Positions 1 to 5,981 of a stretch of DNA of 11,626 nt are shown piece by piece; the stretch's first letter is position 1, and the number at the start of each line of letters is the position of its first letter. Made by a program: the position numbers and the translations under genes. The notes under the pieces were generated by a model. The model worked only from the letters and a program-made list of their open reading frames with translations. It searched no databases and was not told the origin of the DNA. Source of the stretch: an uncultured Succinivibrionaceae bacterium (GTDB lineage Bacteria > Pseudomonadota > Gammaproteobacteria > Enterobacterales > Succinivibrionaceae); assembly GCA_900539665.1 (NCBI GenBank), contig UQCV01000075.1:1-11626 (forward strand), written 5' to 3'.

Positions 1-138
1 AAAAAAACAATTCATCTCCCACCTAAAGAGGAAGGAGTCTTCTTGGAGATTTTAGATAAACAATTATTTAGTTATATTTTGTTACCAACACTTCCTACCG
101 ACATTCGTGACGTGGTAACTAGACTTTTCTGGCAGTAA
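1..138 (+). CDS. C-terminal end of an unidentified protein (partial)
   Basis: An open frame runs from the left edge of the window to a TAA at 136-138, giving 45 residues that end in DIRDVVTRLFWQ. The other two plus frames hit stops within the first 60 bases, and this frame stays open although the DNA is AT-rich. The peptide mixes charged and hydrophobic residues like the end of a soluble protein. I do not recognise the family. It converges on rsd, whose stop lies about 30 bases away. The gap holds only a weak bulged hairpin (around 155-177) with no T-tract. The frame could be open by chance, since 45 codons is short; the missing upstream sequence would decide. Confidence 0.42.
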   Translation, partial: KKTIHLPPKEEGVFLEILDKQLFSYILLPTLPTDIRDVVTRLFWQ

Positions 139-169
139 TGTTATATCCAAAAATTAAGCACAATGATTG

Positions 170-697
170 TTATGCTCTAGTGGCTAAAGCACAATCTGGT
201 GCATCTTCGGTTTGTTTATTTTCTAGAATCTGTAAGGCTATAACCATACGATCTTCGTGGGTGAATCTTATCTCAAGCAATTGTCCAAGATGTGCTAAAT
301 CTTCTTTTAAGTGCTTCATAATTCCTTCATCTAATTCAGAATTATATTCATCAGCAATCTTAAGAATTTCATCAGTATTATCTTGAATTCTTGGAACTAG
401 GCGTCTAGCTATAGTTAAACGACGACTGCTCACATGTTCCATGATGTTTAAGATTTTAGGATAAATGTCAAAATGCCCGCGAGAAAGGTAATCGATAAGT
501 AGATTAAAGAAATCTTTTACTTGCTCGTATGACGGCATGACTGAGATCCCCATGGCTTTTTCTTCTTCAGATATTGCCGGGGTCAAAAGGGTAAAATATT
601 TCATGATCAGCTGTTTACGGGCTTCGGTCATTTCCGCAATCCAAGGCTGATTGTTAGTTGAAACCTGGTTGGTTCTATTGAGTGTGGTAAGTAGCAT
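170..697 (-). CDS. rsd: Rsd/AlgQ-family regulator, sigma-70 (RpoD)-binding anti-sigma factor
   Basis: The product (175 residues) belongs to the Rsd/AlgQ family. In E. coli, Rsd binds sigma-70 region 4 in stationary phase, limits its access to core RNA polymerase, and favours alternative sigma factors. Two blocks identify it: FNLLIDYLSRGHFDIY at residues 64-79, matching the family's LVDYLSAGHFxIY segment, and LEIRFTHEDRM at 141-151, matching LEARFVLEDK. The protein is all-helical and cytoplasmic. E. coli Rsd has 158 residues, so this one has a slightly longer N-terminus and a polar tail. I chose the ATG at 697 because GAGGAG lies 9 bases upstream; the in-frame TTG at 706 directly abuts that ribosome site. 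The gene lies near yjaG, hup and purHD, as in E. coli. The family call is strong; the sigma partner is inferred from the family. Confidence 0.9.
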   Translation of the reverse strand: MLLTTLNRTNQVSTNNQPWIAEMTEARKQLIMKYFTLLTPAISEEEKAMGISVMPSYEQVKDFFNLLIDYLSRGHFDIYPKILNIMEHVSSRRLTIARRLVPRIQDNTDEILKIADEYNSELDEGIMKHLKEDLAHLGQLLEIRFTHEDRMVIALQILENKQTEDAPDCALATRA

Positions 698-735
698 ATA
701 TCTCAACTCCTCATAAGTTCCATCGTTTTCTTTTG

Positions 736-741
736 AGTATA
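736..741 (-). promoter_or_regulatory. Candidate -10 element for rsd
   Basis: TATACT reads on the minus strand at 741-736, about 39 bases upstream of the rsd ATG, which gives a short leader of roughly 30 bases. The hexamer 17 bases upstream (CATTAT) is a poor -35. An alternative pair is TTGCAA with a 16-base spacer to CATTAT further upstream. Only the placement and the -10 match support this call. Confidence 0.3.
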
Positions 742-798
742 CCCAGGAGCTTAGTAAAATAATGTATCAGGGGTTGTGTTTTGCAATAAAACTTTAGG

Positions 799-856
799 AA
801 GATTTATAAAATGTGAAATGCATAACGCACCTTGATTTTATAAATCTTGGTGCGTT
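799..856 (-). terminator. Two overlapping inverted repeats downstream of mepM, possible terminator region
   Basis: Two stem-loops share sequence here. One is a perfect 14-bp inverted repeat of AAGATTTATAAAAT (799-812) with 835-848 and a 22-base loop. The other is AACGCACC (824-831) with GGTGCGTT (849-856), extended inward by a 5-bp stem, 834-838 with 842-846, across a TT/TT mismatch. The right arm of the first lies inside the second, so both cannot form together. The block lies 39 bases past the mepM stop and upstream of rsd. The T-richness after the GC-rich stem is modest on both strands, so termination is likely but not certain. Confidence 0.5.
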
Positions 857-894
857 GTTTAATATAAAATTAATACTTGAAATGTTGGTATTTG

Positions 895-2505
895 TCAGTC
901 GATTTGCAGTTTGCGTTTATATTCAGCAATGATTTTTTTAAACTTAGGATCGCTTATAACTTCGCTTGTACTACCACTTGGTAAAGAAGTTTTCATGGCG
1001 TTTACTGGGCGGTTGTTTATACGTAATTCATAGTGTAAATGCGGTCCGGTTGAAGCACCTGTATTACCAGATAGGGCAATGCGTTGGCGTGCACTAACTT
1101 TGTCACCTACTTTGACAAGGATTTTGGATAGATGCATGTAAACAGTTGAGCGGCTGTTAGCATGTTGAATTACAATATAGTTACCTGCGGCTCTTTGATA
1201 GGTGGCGCGAACCACAACCCCGTCAGCAGGAGCCATAACTGGTGTTCCTACTTTAACCCCAAAATCGGTCCCGTTGTGTGGTCTAATCTTGCCGGTAATA
1301 GGGTGGCGACGTTTCGGATTAAAGTTACTTGTAATACGAACTGGCCCTGCCACCGGATAGCGGTTAAATGTTGATTTTGTTTTTATGTGTTTTAAAGTGT
1401 TGGCATCTGGGTAGAATTTGTGCTGTTTCGGATGACGGAACATTGAAACCTTGCCAGATTTTTTGGTTTTGGCGTAAATGGCGTTGATGCGAGCGTCTTT
1501 TTTATTATTTTCAAAGAGTATTCTAAATTCATCGCCTAGGTGTAATTGCTTAGGTGAGACGCGTCCTTCTAAAGCTTTGATCACCGTTTTCAGATCGTTA
1601 TCAGAGAGACCTTCTTTCTTCAAAAGTGAATTCAAAGTATCACCATTGCTAATTTTGAAGATGTAAAGTGTCTTTCGTTGAGCTTGAGGCTTTTTCTGTT
1701 CTTCTTGCTTCTTTTCTTTTTCAGATTCTAACTGAGCTTTTTCCTTGTTTTTAGCTAGAGAAATATCTTCTTTATCGATGACTTTTTTAAGTAAATCATC
1801 CGTAGTTTTATCGGAAGCAATGTGTTTAGGAACGTTTGGTTCGAGGTTGTCGGCATTTAAATGGGCGTCTAATGATTCAACTATAGCGTTGAATTTATAA
1901 GGGCCAAGTGGATCGACAATAGTGTAGCGTATTTGTTCTGTTTTACTAATTGGTTTAATTAAAACCAAAAGCTTCCCTTGGGCGCTAACGAGAAAACTAA
2001 GCTTTTCGCCAAGAGCGAGCTTTTTAATAGAGTCACCATATTTAGGAACTTCTGTAATTGCTTTAAGGGCTCCAAAATCCAAGTTTAGGTTATTGAAGAT
2101 ATCGCTTGCATTATCACCTTTGCTAATTTCGATAGATTGCCATTCAGCGTCAGAAAACATTTGAGCTTTTGCTTCTTCTGGTGATTTAGGTTCTTCAGTG
2201 ACAAGTTCAGCTTCATCAGGGTTGGTCAATTCCTGTTCTGGAATAGATTCGGCATCAATGCTTTCAGTTGCATTAGGGTCGTCAACGTTGATGACATCTT
2301 TTGAGGATAAAGTGATATCTGGAATGCTTCCAGTAGTGCGATAAGCCTTGTCAACATTTGTTAAGTCATCTGGAGCAGGGAGAATGATTGCAATTAAGAG
2401 CGCAAGTGTGGCAAAGAACCATATTGCATACATGTGGTGCTTGGGGATTGAAAATCTAGGTTCCAAACCGTTGGCTTGATCTTTTTGATCGTCTGTTCTA
2501 TTCAT
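895..2505 (-). CDS. mepM: MepM-like murein DD-endopeptidase (OapA-type N-terminus, LysM-like domains, peptidase M23)
   Basis: This is a 536-residue zinc metallopeptidase predicted to cut peptide cross-links in peptidoglycan, making room for new wall material. From the N-terminus it has a short cytoplasmic end, a single membrane anchor at about 26-43, an acidic spacer rich in Asp, Glu and Pro (about 60-118), a LysM-like region (about 122-172), a Lys/Glu-rich probable coiled linker (about 238-277), a second LysM/OapA-like region (about 279-335), and an M23 domain (about 385-505). The M23 signature is intact: H410-x3-D414 and H491 as zinc ligands, with H458 in YMHL and H489 in GPHLHYE at the active site. 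The segment around ITSNFNPKRRHPITG closely matches E. coli MepM, which is about 100 residues shorter; the acidic spacer and linker account for much of the difference. I chose the ATG at 2505 because it directly precedes the family-typical anchor. Its ribosome site is weak, and the frame stays open upstream to a TTG at 2736. Confidence 0.93.
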   Translation of the reverse strand: MNRTDDQKDQANGLEPRFSIPKHHMYAIWFFATLALLIAIILPAPDDLTNVDKAYRTTGSIPDITLSSKDVINVDDPNATESIDAESIPEQELTNPDEAELVTEEPKSPEEAKAQMFSDAEWQSIEISKGDNASDIFNNLNLDFGALKAITEVPKYGDSIKKLALGEKLSFLVSAQGKLLVLIKPISKTEQIRYTIVDPLGPYKFNAIVESLDAHLNADNLEPNVPKHIASDKTTDDLLKKVIDKEDISLAKNKEKAQLESEKEKKQEEQKKPQAQRKTLYIFKISNGDTLNSLLKKEGLSDNDLKTVIKALEGRVSPKQLHLGDEFRILFENNKKDARINAIYAKTKKSGKVSMFRHPKQHKFYPDANTLKHIKTKSTFNRYPVAGPVRITSNFNPKRRHPITGKIRPHNGTDFGVKVGTPVMAPADGVVVRATYQRAAGNYIVIQHANSRSTVYMHLSKILVKVGDKVSARQRIALSGNTGASTGPHLHYELRINNRPVNAMKTSLPSGSTSEVISDPKFKKIIAEYKRKLQID

Positions 2506-2806
2506 GCAATATAAAACCCGAAATCCTAATAATACTACGTGAGGATTATTCGAACATAATAAGACTACATTACCATACCATGCGCAAATCTTGCATTCTA
2601 GAGTAATGTAATGATTGTTAATAAGGCGCGCCAAAATTAAAAATAATAAAAGCAGGATTTTGACCGTACAATAGGGCAATAGTTCAATAATCCTAAAATT
2701 TTGACATAAACCATCGTATTTTAGCTGAATGTCCAAGATGGTTCATTAAGATATTGCTTTTTATTGTAAATAATGAGGAGTTAATACGGATCTTAGGGCG
2801 CAGTTT
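2506..2806. other. Intergenic region between divergent mepM and yjaG
   Basis: The mepM start and the yjaG promoter are separated by AT-rich DNA without a convincing gene. On the mepM side are two near-identical 11-mers, AATAATACTAC (2528-2538) and AATAAGACTAC (2558-2568), 30 bases apart, each part of a small inverted repeat with neighbouring ATTATT or ATAAT. A 7-bp inverted repeat (AACCATC at 2709-2715, GATGGTT at 2737-2743) lies further out. I found no clear minus-strand promoter; TATTAT at about 2561 with TTGCGC 20 bases upstream is the best but is poorly spaced. E. coli mepM is divergent from znu and its Zur box, but I could not match a Zur box here. Confidence 0.4.
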
Positions 2807-2835
2807 TTTACAGTTACGTTTTTTTTCAATATAAT
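2807..2835 (+). promoter_or_regulatory. Sigma-70 promoter of yjaG
   Basis: TTTACA (2807-2812) and a perfect TATAAT (2830-2835) are separated by exactly 17 bases, with a T-rich spacer. Transcription would start near 2842, giving a leader of about 32 bases. GAGGA at 2863-2867 then lies 6 bases before the yjaG ATG. This is the best-matching promoter in the window. Confidence 0.7.
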
Positions 2836-2873
2836 CACCTAAAATTATGTTCATAACTCAATGAGGAATAGTC

Positions 2874-3458
2874 ATGCTACTAGGTGATAAGTTTTACGCT
2901 GGGCTTAACCGGTTAAAGGATTGGCAACAGGCATTGTTTGCCCTGTGTTTGACTGAACGTATGGCACCAAATCTTTATTTGTATTGTGAAAGCACTTCAC
3001 AGCCAGAACTTAAAAACCAATTTACCCAGATTTTAGATGAAATGTGGAAAATTGTGGCCGGTAAAGTACGTAATCCCGATCTTGAAAGTTTACTCAATAC
3101 TCTAGAAAAGCATATGCCGGAAGCCACGCCTGATGGACCTTATGGGGCCTATCCTGCTATGGATGCCGCTAACTGTCTAGATGCTGCTATTTGCGCTCTT
3201 TTAGTTGCTGATGGCGATGAGGCGTTTGATGCAAGTGGGGCTTCTGTTGGGACGGTTGCTCGTTTTTTAGAAGTACAAAATCAAACTGAGTACACAGAAG
3301 AAGAGCTATACGATTTTGAGTTAATCCAAAATGAAATTGAATTCCAAGTAAATTTAGCTCACGACGTAAAATGTTTCCGTACGGAAGAAGTCATCATGTC
3401 ATTACGCCAAGATATTCGCGATATTGGTTGTTCAAATCTTGGTATTGAACGCGAGTAA
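2874..3458 (+). CDS. yjaG: YjaG family protein (DUF416)
   Basis: The product has 194 residues, close to the 196 of E. coli YjaG, and belongs to the DUF416 family, whose function is not established. It looks cytoplasmic, helical and acidic, with no signal peptide or membrane segment. Recognisable family segments are the N-terminal FYAGLNRLKDWQQALFALCL at residues 7-26, the central GPYGAYPAMDAANCLDAA, the acidic TEEELYDFELIQNEIEFQ and the C-terminal MSLRQDIRDIG. The start is supported by GAGGA 6 bases upstream and a clean promoter before it. The gene stands alone, with its own promoter and terminator. In E. coli, yjaG lies directly beside hupA; here the TSUP gene and purHD lie between them. The family call is strong; no function can be given. 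Confidence 0.9.
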   Translation: MLLGDKFYAGLNRLKDWQQALFALCLTERMAPNLYLYCESTSQPELKNQFTQILDEMWKIVAGKVRNPDLESLLNTLEKHMPEATPDGPYGAYPAMDAANCLDAAICALLVADGDEAFDASGASVGTVARFLEVQNQTEYTEEELYDFELIQNEIEFQVNLAHDVKCFRTEEVIMSLRQDIRDIGCSNLGIERE

Positions 3459-3510
3459 TTGTTTATCTGTAGCTTGAAAACTACGTCATTTAATATCGTT
3501 AAAACTCACT

Positions 3511-3556
3511 AAAAAAATAACCTCGGGACATAATTGCTACGCGAGGTATTTTTTTC
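3511..3556 (+). terminator. Rho-independent terminator of yjaG
   Basis: A stem of ACCTCG (3520-3525) with CGAGGT (3542-3547) is followed by A and seven T at 3549-3555. Six A before the stem can pair with the T-run, so the structure may work in both directions. It lies about 55 bases after the yjaG stop. The loop is long, at 16 bases. Confidence 0.75.
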
Positions 3557-3718
3557 TAAAACAAAACTGAAAAAAACAAAGGTTAAAGCTAAAACAAAAT
3601 ATCAAAGTTAAATTAGCAAAATCAAACTAGTCGTTAAAACCGATGCTTTCTTTTGGTTTAGCTTTTGTATAAGTGGTATCTAAGACAAGAGCAATAATTG
3701 ATTTGGTGAAACCTAAGA

Positions 3719-4492
3719 TTAGTAGATCATGGCGGCTTTAATTAGCAATAAGATTCCACTAATGAACATGACGGTTTGAAATAGTTTTTTAATAGCGCCG
3801 TTTTTAAAGCGTTTAATCATAAGGGTGCCTGTATAGCCACCAATAAATGCACCTGAAAGAAGCGCAGGAACCCAAGCCCATTCAATTGCAGCTACAGCTC
3901 CTACGGTAAACGCGCCAATAAAATTCCAAATGAAGGCTACGAAAATCATGGAGTGGAAAATGGCTGTTTTTATGCTTAACTTAAAGTAGAGCACTAACAC
4001 CATTATGGCAAACAAACCGGCCCCAGAGGAGAAGGAACCGCTTAAAAGCCCCACCAGGGCAATTAGAATACTCCCCAAAAACATTTCTTTGGGGGTGAAA
4101 TGATGGTCTACATTATTTTCACCAAAATCTTTTTTGAAAATTGAGTAGATTACGGAAGCGCAGGTAAGAAGGCCTAAAATCAATTCAGCCCAAAAATCAC
4201 TGACATTGACGACGATAAGGGAACCTGCGACAACAGCCGGGCAACCCACGAGTAACATGAGGCTACCAATTTGCCAATTGATATCATGAACTCGATGATT
4301 ACGGGCGAGGGCGCCTGCCCCAAGAGCAACAACAGCAACTTTGTGGGTGCCAAGAGCTACCGGAAAATTCAACCCCATAAAAATGAGGACTGGAAGTTGG
4401 ACAAAACCTGCTCCGCCCCCAGACAAAGATGCCAAGACGTTAGCAATAAATCCGGCCATAAATAGGGTAAAGTGTAAAATTATATCGTTCAT
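3719..4492 (-). CDS. TSUP family (TauE/SafE) membrane permease
   Basis: The 257-residue product is an inner-membrane protein of the TSUP family, transporters of sulfur-containing or small organic anions such as sulfite, sulfoacetate or related compounds. The two-fold repeat typical of the family is visible: SLSGGGAGFVQLPVLIFMG at residues 22-40 and LLSGSFSSGAGLFAIMVLVL at 149-168, each opening a bundle of about four membrane segments, eight in all. The loop at 120-134 (KKDFGENNVDHHFTP) is the main hydrophilic break. The start is uncertain: ATG at 4492 and an in-frame GTG at 4516 both lack a good ribosome site; I prefer the ATG because it places the first helix normally. A possible promoter is TTGGAT with a 17-base spacer to GATAAC (minus, 4536-4531). 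The gene follows the purD terminator on the same strand and is probably separate from the pur genes. The family call is firm; the substrate is unknown. Confidence 0.85.
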   Translation of the reverse strand: MNDIILHFTLFMAGFIANVLASLSGGGAGFVQLPVLIFMGLNFPVALGTHKVAVVALGAGALARNHRVHDINWQIGSLMLLVGCPAVVAGSLIVVNVSDFWAELILGLLTCASVIYSIFKKDFGENNVDHHFTPKEMFLGSILIALVGLLSGSFSSGAGLFAIMVLVLYFKLSIKTAIFHSMIFVAFIWNFIGAFTVGAVAAIEWAWVPALLSGAFIGGYTGTLMIKRFKNGAIKKLFQTVMFISGILLLIKAAMIY

Positions 4493-4565
4493 AGGTAGTG
4501 TCAGCAATGATGTCACTTAGGAAGTCACTTGTTATCACGCAAAAAAATCTTTGATCCAAATAGAG

Positions 4566-4587
4566 CAGGGGAGTTTGCACTCCCCTG
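4566..4587 (-). terminator. Hairpin terminator downstream of purD
   Basis: A perfect 9-bp GC-rich stem, CAGGGGAGT (4566-4574) with ACTCCCCTG (4579-4587), closes a 4-base loop about 28 bases past the purD stop. On the minus strand it is followed by CTCTATTT, a weak T-tract, with seven T further on. On the plus strand four T follow. The stem is strong and the position fits the end of the purHD unit, so I read it as the purD terminator. Confidence 0.65.
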
Positions 4588-4615
4588 TTTTAAAAGTAAC
4601 ACTTAAAAACTAATA

Positions 4616-5911
4616 TTACTTATTGTTTTGTTCTTCTCGAGCAACTGCACGGTAGGCGATATCGTGACGATAGAACATGCCGTCCCAGCTAATCTTTGAA
4701 GCAAGTTCGTAAGCTTTAGCTTGGGCTTCGCGTACGGTTGCACCTAAAGCAGTAGCGCAAAGTACACGACCACCGCTAGTTACAATCTTACCGTCTTTAA
4801 GAGCGGTACCAGCTTGGAAGATCTTAGAACTTAAATCTTGAGGGCAATCGAGGCCAGAGATAACATCACCCTTTTGTGGGGTGCCTGGATAATTCTTAGC
4901 AGCAAGAACAACCCCTACAGCCGCTCTCTCATCATATACTGCAGTTTCACCCTTAAGACGACCTTCAGCTCCTTTAAGACAAAGGTCAGCAAGATCGCTC
5001 TTCATACGGAGCATGATAGGCTGGGTTTCTGGGTCGCCAAAGCGGCAGTTGTATTCGATAACCTTAGGATCACCGTTAGCGTCGATCATAAGACCTGCGT
5101 AAAGGAAGCCAGTGTATGGATTGCCTTCAGCCTTCATACCATTTACGGTAGGGAGAATTACTTGTTCCATAACCTTAGCATAAACTTCATCAGTTACAAC
5201 TGGAGCTGGGGAGTAAGCACCCATCCCGCCAGTGTTAGGACCTTGGTCGCCATCACCTACACGCTTATGGTCTTGGCTAGTTGCCATAGGGACTACATTG
5301 TCACCATCAACCATTACGATAAATGAAGCTTCTTCCCCGGTGAGGAATTCTTCGATTACTACGCGAGAACCTGCATTGCCGAATTTGTTGTCAGAAAGCA
5401 TGTCAGTTACAGCATGACGTGCTTCTTCTATGGTCATAGCTACGATAACGCCTTTACCAGCTGCTAAACCGTCAGCCTTGACGACAATAGGAGCACCTAC
5501 TTTATCAAGGTAAGCAAGAGCTTGGTCAGTGTCAGTAAACACAGCGTAGTGGGCGGTTGGAATATTGTGACGAGCTAAGAAGTCTTTGGTGAAAGACTTT
5601 GAACCTTCGAGCTGAGCTGCGTTTTTGGTTGGGCCAAAAATCTTAAGACCAGCGGCTCTAAAAGCATCAACTACCCCAATTACAAGCGGTGCTTCTGGAC
5701 CAACGATAGTTAGGTCGATCTTTTCAGTGGTAGCAAATGCCACAAGTTTATCAAGATCACAAGGGCCAATTTCAACATTGCTAATTTTGTTTTCAGCAGC
5801 GGTACCAGGATTACCTGGAGCTACAAAAACATGTTCAACGAGAGGGGATTGGGCAGCTTTCCAAGCTAAAGCGTGTTCACGCCCGCCGTTGCCGATAACT
5901 AATACTTTCAT
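4616..5911 (-). CDS. purD: Phosphoribosylamine-glycine ligase (GAR synthetase)
   Basis: PurD joins glycine to 5-phosphoribosylamine with ATP, the second step of de novo purine synthesis, in the cytoplasm. The 431 residues match the usual length of about 430. In order: an N-terminal domain with GNGGREHAL (7-15), the linker GPEAPLVIGVVDAFRAAG (71-88), an ATP-grasp region with KADGLAAGKGV (145-155) and GEEASFIVMVDG (192-203), the SQDHKRVGDGDQGPNTGGMG stretch (212-231), the metal-binding EYNCRFGDPETQ (286-297), and a C-terminal domain with GGRVL (380-384) and DGMFYRHDIAYRA (410-422). Nothing is missing. The ATG at 5911 has AGGA 6 bases upstream. purD follows purH by 70 bases on the same strand, but an intrinsic terminator lies in that gap, so purD may be expressed below purH. 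A hairpin terminator follows the gene. Confidence 0.97.
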   Translation of the reverse strand: MKVLVIGNGGREHALAWKAAQSPLVEHVFVAPGNPGTAAENKISNVEIGPCDLDKLVAFATTEKIDLTIVGPEAPLVIGVVDAFRAAGLKIFGPTKNAAQLEGSKSFTKDFLARHNIPTAHYAVFTDTDQALAYLDKVGAPIVVKADGLAAGKGVIVAMTIEEARHAVTDMLSDNKFGNAGSRVVIEEFLTGEEASFIVMVDGDNVVPMATSQDHKRVGDGDQGPNTGGMGAYSPAPVVTDEVYAKVMEQVILPTVNGMKAEGNPYTGFLYAGLMIDANGDPKVIEYNCRFGDPETQPIMLRMKSDLADLCLKGAEGRLKGETAVYDERAAVGVVLAAKNYPGTPQKGDVISGLDCPQDLSSKIFQAGTALKDGKIVTSGGRVLCATALGATVREAQAKAYELASKISWDGMFYRHDIAYRAVAREEQNNK

Positions 5912-5931
5912 ATTAAATCCTGTCTATGTTT

Positions 5932-5955
5932 AAAAAAGAGAGCATAAAAGCTCTC
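5932..5955 (-). terminator. Intercistronic intrinsic terminator between purH and purD
   Basis: On the minus strand a 6-bp stem, GAGAGC/GCTCTC (5955-5950 with 5943-5938), closes a 6-base loop and is followed at once by six T (5937-5932). That is the textbook layout of a Rho-independent terminator. It begins 26 bases after the purH stop and ends 20 bases before the purD ATG. No separate purD promoter fits in the gap, so purD transcription presumably depends on read-through. Confidence 0.75.
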
Positions 5956-5981
5956 CTTTTCTTTGAGTGTGGGTTTAAATT

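Noticed and set aside
2506..2736. N-terminal extension of MepM by 77 residues to a TTG at 2736
   Set aside because: The frame is open, but the added sequence looks non-coding, it has no ribosome site, and it would place a second hydrophobic stretch before the family-typical membrane anchor that starts shortly after the ATG at 2505.
2506..2873. Zur box between mepM and its divergent neighbour, as in E. coli
   Set aside because: No palindrome resembling the Zur consensus could be found, and the neighbour is yjaG and not znuA.
4838..5326. 162-residue plus-strand open frame
   Set aside because: It lies entirely antisense to purD, which has full family motifs; no ribosome site or recognisable domain. 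A shadow of the real gene.
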